The notes beneath the pieces are model-generated. The model searched no databases. It saw only the letters and a list, made by a program, of their open reading frames with translations, and was not told where the DNA came from. From positions 1 to 21,408 of the forward strand of contig CALIZJ010000219.1 in assembly GCA_938028845.1 (NCBI GenBank): DNA of 21,408 nucleotides. The letters run 5' to 3'. Origin of the DNA: an uncultured Blautia sp. GTDB lineage: Bacteria > Bacillota > Clostridia > Lachnospirales > Lachnospiraceae. A program made the translations under genes and the position numbers. Positions 7,682-15,834 of the stretch are shown in pieces. Numbering within the stretch: position 1 is the first letter of the stretch; each line of letters starts with the position of its first letter.

Positions 7682-7721
7682 TACTGCCCTCCTGTTAACA
7701 TAAAAAAATTAAGAAAAATAC

Positions 7722-7752
7722 TTGACCGATTGTAACAACCGGAGTGTATAAT
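7722..7752 (+). promoter_or_regulatory. MerR-type promoter, 19-bp spacer with dyad operator
   Basis: TTGACC (7722-7727) and TATAAT (7747-7752) are 19 bases apart, two more than optimal, as in classic MerR-activated promoters. The spacer region contains CCGATTGTAACAACCGG (7726-7742), a 17-base dyad with only one mismatched pair. It drives the flavodoxin-ferredoxin gene and faces the merR-type gene. Confidence 0.8.
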
Positions 7753-7832
7753 CGCTAGTATCAATCGATTTATGTGCTCGGATTGTAGCATGATTTCAGA
7801 GAAAATGCAAGAAGAGCAGAAAGGAGACCTAT

Positions 7833-8489
7833 ATGGTATTTTATTTTACAGGCACAGGAAACAGCCTATATATTGCAAAGCAGATTGAAAAGGATCCGGT
7901 GAGCATTCCGCAGATCATAAAGAAAGACACCCTGGAATTTACAGAAGAGGCCATCGGCATTGTGGCGCCTGTCTACGGACATGAAGTTCCGCTTATGGTC
8001 AAGGAATTTTTAAAGAAGGCAGTATTTCACACAGATTATTTTTTATATGATCCTGACCTATGGAAACCGTCATGGAGGCGCCGCGGAGCTGGCGGAAAAA
8101 CTTTGTGAAGACTGCGGGATAAAGGCAGACTATATTAATGTTATTATGATGGCAGATAACTGGCTGCCCAGCTTTGATATGGAAGAGCAAAAGAAGATAG
8201 ATAAAAAGGTAGAGGAACATATGGATGAGATCCTGGCAGACCTGAAAGTACGAAAAAGGATGATTTCAGAGGTGACGGATATTGACCGGGCGGCTCATCA
8301 GCAGTCTGCGGACCGGATGAGCCAGATGCCTTCGGATGCATGGCAGCATCTGATCCGTGTGACAGATGCGTATATGCCTGTCCTTCCAAAGCGATCGGGC
8401 TTGCCGTCCCGGAAAAAAATCCCAATGCCCGGTACCGTAACGAACATATTACCCTGCAGGAGATCATAAAGGCGAACCGGCAGAGATAA
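7833..8489 (+). pseudogene. EFR1-type flavodoxin/ferredoxin protein, frameshifted and internally deleted
   Basis: The N-terminus (VFYFTGTGNSLYIAKQ) is the phosphate-binding start of a flavodoxin domain. At a run of six T (8038-8043) the frame is lost: the next homologous stretch (FYMILTYGNRHGGAAELAEKL) is one base on, as if one T had been inserted. It runs to DAWQHLIRVTDA near 8370. There the sequence jumps to YACPSKAIGL and PEKNPNARYRNEHITLQEI in the original frame, ending at 8487-8489. Between DA and YACP the two-cluster ferredoxin part (the CxxCxxC segments) is missing, so a deletion is the simplest explanation. Working relatives are electron carriers pairing FMN with 4Fe-4S clusters. Ribosome site AAAGGAG is intact, and the upstream promoter is MerR-type. 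Confidence 0.85.
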
Positions 8490-8538
8490 CCGCTTTTACA
8501 GGATTTTATTTTCTGTTGTTTCTTTGTTGTTATTTCTA

Positions 8539-8547
8539 TGCTAAAAT
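8539..8547 (+). promoter_or_regulatory. Extended -10 promoter of the response regulator
   Basis: TGCTAAAAT is an extended -10 (TGn plus TAAAAT) 17 bases before the ATG at 8565. The -35 region is T-rich and weak. The short distance implies a very short leader and rules out the ATG at 8538 as start. Confidence 0.5.
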
Positions 8548-8564
8548 TTCTCCGAGGTGAGAAA

Positions 8565-9056
8565 ATGCAGTATAAGATCTTATTGGTGGACGACGACAAA
8601 GGGTTAATTAAAATGTTAAGCAGCTATTTTTCTTTAAAGGGTTATACCATAGAAACGGCTGTTGACGGAATAGAAGCTATAGAAAAAGTAAAGGGAAATC
8701 CGGATATCATCCTTTTGGATATCAATATGCCGGGACTTGACGGGCTTTCTGTGTGCAGGCAGATTCGGGATAAAGTTTCCTGCCCTATTCTTTTTCTGAC
8801 TGCAAAGGTGGAAGAGCAGGACCGGGTAAACGGGCTGCTTGCAGGAGGCGATGATTATGTGCTGAAGCCTTTTAGTTTAAAGGAATTAGAGGCGAGGATC
8901 ATCGCCCATTTAAAGCGGGAGGAACGTCACAGAGGAAGCAGCAGCTATCGGTTCCATGACGGATTGATGATCGATTATTCTGCAAAAAAGGTGGAAATCC
9001 ATGGAGAAGTTTTAAGCCTTACCAGGCCAGAGCAGGGGAGGGAGAAGACTATGTGA
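8565..9056 (+). pseudogene. OmpR-type response regulator, truncated (receiver plus start of DNA-binding domain)
   Basis: The start at 8565 is chosen because GAGGTG sits properly before it. The 163 residues hold a complete receiver: acidic pocket VDDD (8-11), phosphoacceptor Asp52 in LLDINMPGLDG, Thr79 and Lys101 (KPF). The winged-helix domain begins (about 127-155, ending LSLTRPE) but breaks before the recognition helix, replaced by eight unrelated residues. Full members are about 225-230 residues. The stop overlaps the kinase GTG, and the kinase is also missing its front. One deletion across both genes explains this. The product may still be phosphorylated but should not bind DNA. Confidence 0.8.
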
Positions 9057-10048
9057 CCAGTATCCGGCGTCCAAGCAATGGGATCATGAGTGACAGGGAT
9101 CGGTTTTTGTCGGAAATGTGCGATTTCCTGGAGACTTACAGCGCGCTTATTTTATCTGTAGGGGGATGTTCCATTGCGGCATTTTTGTTTTACAGGAATA
9201 AGCTGCGCGCCCCTATAAAAGAGTTAAAGGAAGCTTCCTGGATGATTGCCAAAGATGATTTGGATTTCCACATTACTTATGAAAATAAGGATGAGCTGGG
9301 GCAATTGTGCAGGGAATTTGAAAAGATGCGGGCGCAGCTTGTGGAGAATAACCGGAAGATGTGGCGTATGGTGGAAGATGAAAAGGCGCTGCGGGCGGCA
9401 GTGGCACATGACATCCGTTCTCCTTTGTCTGTACTTTTAGGATACCAGGAGATGCTTTTGGAATTTGTAGGCGACGGGACTTTAGATCAGGAAAAGACCC
9501 TGGAAATGTTAAAAGAAGGCATGGTACAGATCGAGAGAATGGACGGCTTTATTGAGACTATGCGAAAGACTGCCCGGCTGGAGGAGAGAGTACCGCAGTT
9601 TTCCCCTGTCAGAGCCGGGGATTTGCTGGAACAGATTCAAAAGGAAGGGGAACTTCTAGGAAAAAAAGCAGGGAAGATATGCATCGTTTCGGGAAGGCAG
9701 AAGGAACAGGTGATGTGGATTGATGAGGAGATGGTCCTGGAAGTAGTGGAAAATCTTCTGGCAAATGCTTTGCGGTACGCCAGAGAAAAAGTAGAGATTA
9801 CGGCAAAGCCTTCAGAACATGAGCTGGCGGTCCTGGTTTCCGACGATGGAGTTGGTTTTCAGGAAGATGCAGAAACAGTGACAAGAGCTTTTTTTCATGG
9901 GGATTCAAAGGATAACCTGCAGCATTTCGGCATGGGAATGTATATCAGCAGAGTGTACTGTGAAAGACATGGGGGAAGGCTCATGGTAGGAAATAAAGAA
10001 GACGGCGGCGCTTTTGTGAAAGCCATATTTAAATACGGAAAAGAGTAA
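9053..10048 (+). pseudogene. Sensor histidine kinase, N-terminally truncated
   Basis: From a GTG overlapping the regulator's stop, 331 residues read as the last part of a sensor: a short extracytoplasmic remnant (1-29), one membrane helix (30-47), HAMP (about 48-100), HisKA with His119 in AHDIRSPLS, and HATPase_c with N box ENLLANAL (233-240), DDGVGF (264-269) and FGMGMYIS (292-299). The catalytic core is complete. The first membrane helix and most of the sensor domain are absent, and the frame is open upstream (AGEGEDY) into the regulator's end. A full kinase of this class would be about 430-470 residues. It may still be made, but its input should be lost. A terminator follows. Confidence 0.75.
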
Positions 10049-10071
10049 ACCAGGAGAAATCCTGGTTTTTT
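10045..10071 (+). terminator. Rho-independent terminator after the histidine kinase
   Basis: ACCAGGA, loop GAAA, TCCTGGT, then a run of T (10066-10071): a 7-bp perfect stem with a stable tetraloop. It separates the two-component genes from the ABC permease downstream. Confidence 0.92.
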
Positions 10072-10133
10072 ATTGTCCTTTTATTGTGAATTAACCGGTA
10101 TCCTGTTCTTATCAAAAAGAAAGGCGGGATCTT

Positions 10134-11678
10134 ATGAAAGCGATTCTAAAAAGAGAGATCAAAAGTTATTTAAAAAATCCTATTTTCTGGTTCGGGCTCT
10201 TTCTTGTGACTATCGGAATCTACCAGAGTGTCTCCTCCTATCTGGATATCCACTATTTTCAGTCAGACAAGGAAATCCAAAGTAACCAGGTAAATGTAAT
10301 TACAGATGCAGATATTACAGACGGATATGTGCCCTCTACCCAGGAAGAGCAGATGTTGCTTGGAAGCGAAGAAATTAAAAAGATTCTGATAGAACAGGAA
10401 ATCTGCTCCCAAAAGGAGGCGGAAACGGCTGCCGGGAAAATAAAGACCATGACACTGGAAGAGGCAAACGCATACCTGGAAAAAGAGTATGGATTTTACG
10501 GCGCCCAGTATATTTTTGAAGATGCAAAATACCACCAGGGGACAGTGCAGGAAGTAAACGGATATATAAAAGAAAAATTACAGGAACATTCTTTTGCCTA
10601 TTATTTTGGAAGGAAATTTGCGGATTTTCTGGGAGTGCATATGGCAGTTTTTGCAGCGGTGATCTTATCGGTACTTTATTTTGGGGACACCAGAAGGAGT
10701 ACGTACGAGCTGCTGCATACAAAGGCTATTTCCAGCGGCGCATATATTATGGGAAAGACTTTAGGCGGCTTTTTCGTTTTATTGATTTCCTGCGGGATTT
10801 TAAATCTGATTTTTACAGTTTTGTGCATTTCTCATGAGATGGAGGCTGGATTTACGGTAAGGATGGGAGACGTATTTGCCCTGGCAAAAGCTTCCTGTCT
10901 GTATGTTTTGCCTAATATGCTGATGATCGTTTGTGTTTATACCATAGTGGCGGTTTTGTTTAAAAATCCTTTTCCGGCAGTGCCTCTTTTAGTTTTATAT
11001 ATTATCTACTCTAATATGGGAAGTACCGGACCGGATGGGACATACGGCTATTACGGCAGACCTTTGGCGATTATGGTCAGATTTCCAGGGAGATTTTTTG
11101 ATACGGCGCCGCCGCCCATGGCTGTATGGAATCAGCTGTTTTTACTGGCCGCTTCGGCGGCTCTTTTAACGATTGTTTTTTGTGCAGATACCTACCTTAT
11201 GGAAGTGCAGGGCAAAAGGCGGGAGGTTTTCAGACTGTACGCTTTAAAAAAACAGATAAAGGTAATTTACCGCCGTATGATCGTTCAGATTTTATATTTA
11301 TTTGGAATCTTTACAGTGGGGTATGGATTGTTTTACTGGCAAAGGCCTATAGAGGGACCTGCCGGCTCTTCTTTGGAATTTTTTGTATCCTTTCTGTGGG
11401 CGATTGGAGGAACCATTCTGTTTTGGGGGATTTTATCTGTGGCAGTCAGTATCTTGGTTGGGAAGCAATGGCTTGGGATTGGCGTAACTGCGGTATTGTG
11501 GTTCCTTTTGTTTTCTAAGGCAGCAGATGAATTTTTAGGGAAATGGAACGTGTTTTCCTATACCTTCCGAAATATCAACACGGGAGATGCAGGATGGATA
11601 TGGGGAAAGGCAATTTCTGTTTTTCTGGCATTGCTTCTGGCAGCGCTGCTTCCGTTGCTGTTAAAGAAAAAAGGATAA
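10134..11678 (+). CDS. ABC-2 type transporter permease
   Basis: The 514-residue membrane protein starts MKAILKREIKSYLKNPIFW, the amphipathic lead-in common to ABC-2 permeases. A membrane helix follows at about 18-36, then a large outside loop (about 37-165). Further helices lie near 167-187, 208-230, 255-275, 280-290 and 335-355, with more after 390 (395-405, 420-450, 455-475, 490-510). Ribosome site AAAGGCGGG lies seven bases before the ATG. The matching ATPase follows 171 bases later on the same strand. The pair sits behind a damaged two-component system, an arrangement common for peptide or antibiotic efflux units, so it may once have been regulated by it. No substrate can be assigned. Confidence 0.82.
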   Translation: MKAILKREIKSYLKNPIFWFGLFLVTIGIYQSVSSYLDIHYFQSDKEIQSNQVNVITDADITDGYVPSTQEEQMLLGSEEIKKILIEQEICSQKEAETAAGKIKTMTLEEANAYLEKEYGFYGAQYIFEDAKYHQGTVQEVNGYIKEKLQEHSFAYYFGRKFADFLGVHMAVFAAVILSVLYFGDTRRSTYELLHTKAISSGAYIMGKTLGGFFVLLISCGILNLIFTVLCISHEMEAGFTVRMGDVFALAKASCLYVLPNMLMIVCVYTIVAVLFKNPFPAVPLLVLYIIYSNMGSTGPDGTYGYYGRPLAIMVRFPGRFFDTAPPPMAVWNQLFLLAASAALLTIVFCADTYLMEVQGKRREVFRLYALKKQIKVIYRRMIVQILYLFGIFTVGYGLFYWQRPIEGPAGSSLEFFVSFLWAIGGTILFWGILSVAVSILVGKQWLGIGVTAVLWFLLFSKAADEFLGKWNVFSYTFRNINTGDAGWIWGKAISVFLALLLAALLPLLLKKKG

Positions 11679-11697
11679 AATACCTTGTTAAAAATGA

Positions 11698-11853
11698 CAG
11701 CAGGGTTCAAAAGTAAACTTTAACCGAATCAGCGGGCTGTTGGATTATGAAAAAACAGCGAAGCAGATACATACCCCTATGGGGATTGCGAATATCCGCT
11801 TAACAATCAATGAAAATGGCACGTTACCCGCGACGGAAAGAGGGAAAATATGA
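11698..11853 (+). pseudogene. Short orphan frame between ABC permease and ATPase
   Basis: A 51-codon open frame without a start runs directly into the ATPase start (its TGA overlaps the ATG at 11850). It reads as sensible protein, for example ISGLLDYEKTAKQIHTPMG then IANIRLTINENGTLPATERG. GIANIRL resembles the G2-box region of LytS-type histidine kinases, but the match is too short to rely on. It may be the leftover C-terminus of a deleted gene. Confidence 0.3.
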
Positions 11854-12725
11854 GTATAAAAATAAAAGATGTGACCGTAACTTTTAAAAACGGCGTAACC
11901 GCAGTAGATCATGTAAACCTGGAAATTCCCGGCGGCATTTACGGGCTCCTTGGAGAAAACGGAGCCGGAAAAACTACGCTGATGCGGGTCCTTACCACGA
12001 TATTAAAACCAAACAGCGGCATGGCCTTTCTTGACGGTACGGCATACGAAGAAAGGAATTACGAAAGAATACGGCAGAAAATAGGTTATCTTCCCCAGGA
12101 AATCGACCTGTATCCAAATCTGACCGTGAGAGAGTGTTTGGAATACATGGGAGACCTTTCCGGCATAAAAAAAGAAGTATATAAGAAGAGGATTGACGAT
12201 TACCTGGAAAGGACAAGTCTGACAGAACACCAGAAAAAGAAAATGCGCCAGCTCTCCGGGGGAATGAAGCGCCGGGTAGGGTTGATCCAGGCTCTTTTAA
12301 ACGATCCCAAATTCCTGATCGTGGACGAACCGACTACAGGTCTGGACCCAGAGGAACGTATCCGTATCCGCAATCTTCTGGTGGATTTTTCCGAAAACCG
12401 TACCGTTCTCTTTTCCACCCATGTGGTAGAAGACCTGGCAGCCACCTGTAATCAGTTAGCGATCATGAAAAAAGGAAATTTCTTATATACCGGTTCCGTA
12501 AAAGACCTTATGGCGAAAGCAGCAGGCCACATATGGGTCGCTCTTTTGAAAGATGAGACACAGATAAAAAATTTGGAGACCCGCTATACGGTAACTTCCA
12601 AACAATATATAGAAGAAGGCCTGAAAGTAAAATTTATCAGTGAAACAATGCCGGATTTAAACTGCCGCCAACCGGAAATTTCCCTGGAAGATGCCTATAT
12701 GTACTTTATTAACAAAAAATTCTAA
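11850..12725 (+). CDS. ABC transporter ATP-binding protein
   Basis: The 291-residue ATPase has all motifs: Walker A GENGAGKTT (35-43), Q-loop YLPQEID, signature LSGGMKRR, Walker B LIVDEPTTGLDPEER and H-loop FSTHVVED. A C-terminal extension of about 80 residues is typical of the CcmA-like ATPases that partner ABC-2 permeases. GAGGG lies six bases before the ATG. It presumably forms the exporter with the permease upstream and works at the cytoplasmic side of the membrane. The gap between the two holds a remnant frame, so they may be read as one transcript. Confidence 0.93.
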   Translation: MSIKIKDVTVTFKNGVTAVDHVNLEIPGGIYGLLGENGAGKTTLMRVLTTILKPNSGMAFLDGTAYEERNYERIRQKIGYLPQEIDLYPNLTVRECLEYMGDLSGIKKEVYKKRIDDYLERTSLTEHQKKKMRQLSGGMKRRVGLIQALLNDPKFLIVDEPTTGLDPEERIRIRNLLVDFSENRTVLFSTHVVEDLAATCNQLAIMKKGNFLYTGSVKDLMAKAAGHIWVALLKDETQIKNLETRYTVTSKQYIEEGLKVKFISETMPDLNCRQPEISLEDAYMYFINKKF

Positions 12726-12778
12726 AGGCTTCTAAGTCCTCTTTTGCAGCGTCGCAATACTGCCGCCCCGGTAAAATC

Positions 12779-12807
12779 TTGTACGGAGGAATAAATTATG
12801 TTATAGT
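12779..12807 (+). promoter_or_regulatory. Promoter of the GNAT-rlmD-DUF5714 operon
   Basis: TTGTAC (12779-12784) and TATAGT (12802-12807) are 17 bases apart, about 83 bases before the acetyltransferase ATG. No other good promoter is seen in this gap. Confidence 0.55.
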
Positions 12808-12890
12808 CTTTGAAAAGACGAAAAATGTCCGTTTCTGGAATATTTTGGAAAAGGGGCGGATACGGAAAAAGCGGGAGGCTTTAAAAGATT

Positions 12891-13478
12891 ATGACAGTGG
12901 AGATAAAACCGGCATATGACTATGAAGAGCAGATTCGGGAGTTGTTTTTAGAATACACAGAGATGACGAAAAAGAATAAGCCGGAGTTTGAAAAATACCT
13001 GGGAAAACAAGGATTTGATGAGGAATTGAAGCATTTACAGGAAAAATACGGAATGCCTAAAGGCCGTCTTTATCTGGCGCTGTCAGATGGGAAACCAGCC
13101 GGATGCATTGGCCTTCGCAGGATTGATGATAAAAACTGTGAGATGAAACGGCTTTATGTGCGTCCGCAATTTCGTGGTCAGAAGATAGGCAGGCGTTTAG
13201 TGGAAACCATAATAAAAGATGCCAGGGAGATTGGGTATCAGTGGATGCTTCTGGACACTTTTCCCTTTTTAAAAAGCGCGATTCTCCTTTATAAAAAAAT
13301 GGGATTTTACGAGGTGGAATCCTATAATAATAGTCCTATGGAGGATTTGGTTTATCTGAAGCTGGATTTAGTGCGCAGTTCATCTATCCACTGCCAAACA
13401 CCACATCCATCAAACAGAGAGTATATTGATATGGAAAAAGAAGCAGGGGCAAATGAGGAAGGAGCTGTCAAAAAATGA
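12891..13478 (+). CDS. GNAT-family N-acetyltransferase
   Basis: The 195-residue protein carries the GNAT acetyl-CoA motif A: MKRLYVRPQFRGQKIGRRL at about 85-103, with pyrophosphate-binding R95-G-Q-K-I-G100. Motif B is near LYKKMGFYEVESY. It would transfer an acetyl group from acetyl-CoA to an unknown amine. The core ends near residue 160; about 35 hydrophilic residues follow, which is unusual, and the last codons overlap the methyltransferase by ATGA. GGGAGG lies 12 bases before the ATG, a little far, so expression may be modest. First gene of a three-gene overlapping run. Confidence 0.9.
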   Translation: MTVEIKPAYDYEEQIRELFLEYTEMTKKNKPEFEKYLGKQGFDEELKHLQEKYGMPKGRLYLALSDGKPAGCIGLRRIDDKNCEMKRLYVRPQFRGQKIGRRLVETIIKDAREIGYQWMLLDTFPFLKSAILLYKKMGFYEVESYNNSPMEDLVYLKLDLVRSSSIHCQTPHPSNREYIDMEKEAGANEEGAVKK

Positions 13479-14626
13479 CGGAAATAAAATGTGAAAAAGC
13501 GAAAAAATGCGGAGGCTGCCAGTATCAGGGAATACCCTATAAAGAGCAGTTGAAAAAGAAACAAAAGACAGTGGAAAACCTGTTAGGTAAGTTTGGCAGG
13601 GTACAGCCTATTGTGGGAATGGAAGAGCCGCTCTATTACAGAAATAAAGTACATGCAGTATTTGACAGAGATAAAAAAGGAAAAGTGATTTCCGGTATTT
13701 ATGAGGCAAATTCTCATCGCGTAGTACCAGTGGAGAAATGCTTCATCGAAGACGAAAAAAGCCAGGAAATTATCCGTACCATCAGGGAACTGGCAAAATC
13801 TTTTAAAATAAAGATCTATGACGAAGATACCGGCTACGGACTTTTGCGCCATGTATTGATCCGCAGAGGTTTTCAGACGGGACAGATCATGGTAGTGCTG
13901 GTTCTTGCTTCCCCTATCCTGCCTTCGAAAAATAATTTTATCAAATGCCTGCGGCAGGCTCATCCGGAGATCACCACAGTGGTGCTGAACATAAACGACA
14001 GACAGACCAGTATGGTTTTAGGAGAACGGGAAATTCCTGTTTATGGACCCGGCTATATAAAAGATATTTTATGCGGCTGCAGTTTCCGTATTTCCCCGAA
14101 ATCCTTTTATCAGGTAAATCCAGTACAGACGGAAAAGCTATACCGGATGGCGGTGGAGTTTGCAGACCTTAAGGGAAAGGAAACCGTCATCGACGCATAC
14201 TGCGGCATTGGAACAATAAGCCTGGTGGCGGCAGAACATGCCGGAAAAGTGATAGGAATAGAACTGAATAAAGACGCTGTGCGGGATGCCAGGGTCAATG
14301 CAAGGGAAAATAAAATAAAGAACGTGGAGTTTTTCCAGGGAGACGCAGGAGAATTTATGGTTGCTATGGCAGAAAGCGGACAAAAAGCGGATGTTCTTTT
14401 CATGGACCCGCCCCGTGGAGGCAGCGATAAAAAATTCCTTTCCTGCGCAGCCCGGCAGAAACCGGAAAAGATCGTGTATATTTCCTGCAATCCTGTTACC
14501 CTAAAGCGTGACCTGGAATACCTTACCGGACACGGCTACCAGGTATGCAAAATCCGGCCGGTGGATATGTTTCCGTTTACGGATGATGTGGAGACTGTGG
14601 TAAGACTGGAAAGGAAACAGCGGTGA
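13475..14626 (+). CDS. rlmD: 23S rRNA (uracil-C5)-methyltransferase, RlmD/RumA type
   Basis: The 383-residue enzyme belongs to the TrmA/RlmD family, which makes 5-methyluridine in 23S rRNA (or tRNA in related enzymes) using S-adenosylmethionine. Visible are the 4Fe-4S cysteines C6, C12, C15 and C89, the SAM-binding DAYCGIGT (240-247) and GIEL (261-264), DPPRGG (311-316), the catalytic cysteine C338 in ISCNP, and the C-terminal VET with Glu373. There is no N-terminal TRAM domain, so it is shorter than E. coli RlmD; TRAM-less members are common in Firmicutes. The exact target (U747, U1939 or both) cannot be read from sequence. Overlaps the genes on both sides, so co-translated. Confidence 0.9.
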   Translation: MTEIKCEKAKKCGGCQYQGIPYKEQLKKKQKTVENLLGKFGRVQPIVGMEEPLYYRNKVHAVFDRDKKGKVISGIYEANSHRVVPVEKCFIEDEKSQEIIRTIRELAKSFKIKIYDEDTGYGLLRHVLIRRGFQTGQIMVVLVLASPILPSKNNFIKCLRQAHPEITTVVLNINDRQTSMVLGEREIPVYGPGYIKDILCGCSFRISPKSFYQVNPVQTEKLYRMAVEFADLKGKETVIDAYCGIGTISLVAAEHAGKVIGIELNKDAVRDARVNARENKIKNVEFFQGDAGEFMVAMAESGQKADVLFMDPPRGGSDKKFLSCAARQKPEKIVYISCNPVTLKRDLEYLTGHGYQVCKIRPVDMFPFTDDVETVVRLERKQR

Positions 14627-15705
14627 AATATATGAATGAAGAATGTTTGATCTGTAAAGCTCCTCTGGAATATCTGAAGGAAGATATTGAAATGGAGTGT
14701 GAGCTGTGCCATAAAAAAGAAAAGAGCAAAACCAGATGTATGAATGGGCATTATGTATGCAATGCATGTCATATGCAGGGGATTGACAGCCTTATTGGGA
14801 TATGTATGGGAGAAACATCCCGAAATCCGGTTATAATCCTCAATCAAATGATGGCGCAGCCTTTCTGCCATATGCACGGCCCGGAACACCATATCATGGT
14901 GGGAATGGCGCTTCTGACGGCTTACAAAAACTCTGGAGGGGATATTGACCTGAAAAATGCACTGGTTGAGATGAACAGCAGGGGAAAGACGGTTCCAGGA
15001 GGTGCATGCGGCTTCTGGGGAGCTTGCGGTGCTGGAATCAGTACAGGGATGTTTCTTTCCATTGTTACCGGTTCCACACCTTTGGGAGAAGAGAATTTTG
15101 GCCTGTCCCATAAGATGACTGCCAGTGCGCTGAGGGCGATCGGAGAAATCGGCGGTCCCCGGTGCTGCAAGCGGGACTCCTATCTTTCTATCCTTCAGGC
15201 AGTTGATTTTGCCGCAGAAAATCTGGGAATCCATATGGAGCAGCCAAAGATCTGCTGTTCCTACAGCAGCCAGAATAACCAGTGTATTGGGAAACGCTGT
15301 CCGTTTTGTAAAAAGAAAAAGAAGATTGCGTTTATCTGTGTCCATAATTCCTGCCGGAGCCAGATTGCAGAAGCACTGGGCAAGAAGTATTTGTCTGATT
15401 TTTGCCATTGTTATTCTGCTGGAACGGAGATTAAGCCGCAGATCAATCAGGACGCAGTAAGGCTGATGAAACAGGAATATGGGATTGATATGGAAAGGGA
15501 TCAATATTCAAAACTGATCCAGGATATACCGAAAGCAGATATTTATGTATCTATGGGGTGTAATGTGGCATGTCCGAATATTCCTGGCAAACAGATGGTC
15601 AACTGGGGACTGGAGGACCCAACGGGAAAGGAGGATACCGTTTTTCTGGAGGTAATCCGTCAGATAGAAAAAAATATATGGCAATTAAGAGAGTGGGAGG
15701 AGTAA
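14623..15705 (+). CDS. DUF5714-like protein fused to an arsenate-reductase-like (LMW phosphatase) domain
   Basis: 360 residues from a GTG overlapping the rlmD stop (an ATG three codons on is an alternative). The N-terminal part (about 1-230) has a Cys cluster (C8, C11, C26, C29, C39, C46, C49, including NGHYVCNACH) that looks metal-binding, then HMHGPEHHIMVG (84-95) and GGACGFWGACGAGIS (126-140). It matches the DUF5714 style of protein, of unknown function. The C-terminal part (about 234-360) is a low-molecular-weight phosphatase fold of the ArsC type: P-loop CVHNSCR (C239-R245), MGCNVACP (311-318) and WGLEDPTGKED (328-338) with the general acid Asp332. ArsC relatives reduce arsenate with thioredoxin. 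No arsenic resistance gene is nearby, so the substrate is open. Confidence 0.8.
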   Translation: MKYMNEECLICKAPLEYLKEDIEMECELCHKKEKSKTRCMNGHYVCNACHMQGIDSLIGICMGETSRNPVIILNQMMAQPFCHMHGPEHHIMVGMALLTAYKNSGGDIDLKNALVEMNSRGKTVPGGACGFWGACGAGISTGMFLSIVTGSTPLGEENFGLSHKMTASALRAIGEIGGPRCCKRDSYLSILQAVDFAAENLGIHMEQPKICCSYSSQNNQCIGKRCPFCKKKKKIAFICVHNSCRSQIAEALGKKYLSDFCHCYSAGTEIKPQINQDAVRLMKQEYGIDMERDQYSKLIQDIPKADIYVSMGCNVACPNIPGKQMVNWGLEDPTGKEDTVFLEVIRQIEKNIWQLREWEE

Positions 15706-15749
15706 TAGGCATATTTTTTGCAGGCACATTAGAAAAATAACATTTTTTA

Positions 15750-15778
15750 TTGACAGAAGCTCCTTCCTATCATATATT
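15750..15778 (+). promoter_or_regulatory. Strong promoter of the CmpB-type gene
   Basis: Consensus TTGACA (15750-15755) and TATATT (15773-15778) separated by 17 bases, 56 bases before the ATG at 15835. Confidence 0.85.
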
Positions 15779-15834
15779 GGACAGAACGTATTTAAATTTA
15801 CAACAATCAATTAAAATATGAGTAGGGGGGACAA

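Noticed and set aside
8047..8469. A separate 140-residue gene starting at 8047
   Set aside because: Its sequence continues the flavodoxin domain of the upstream frame and its end is out of frame after the deletion, so it is the middle of a broken gene.
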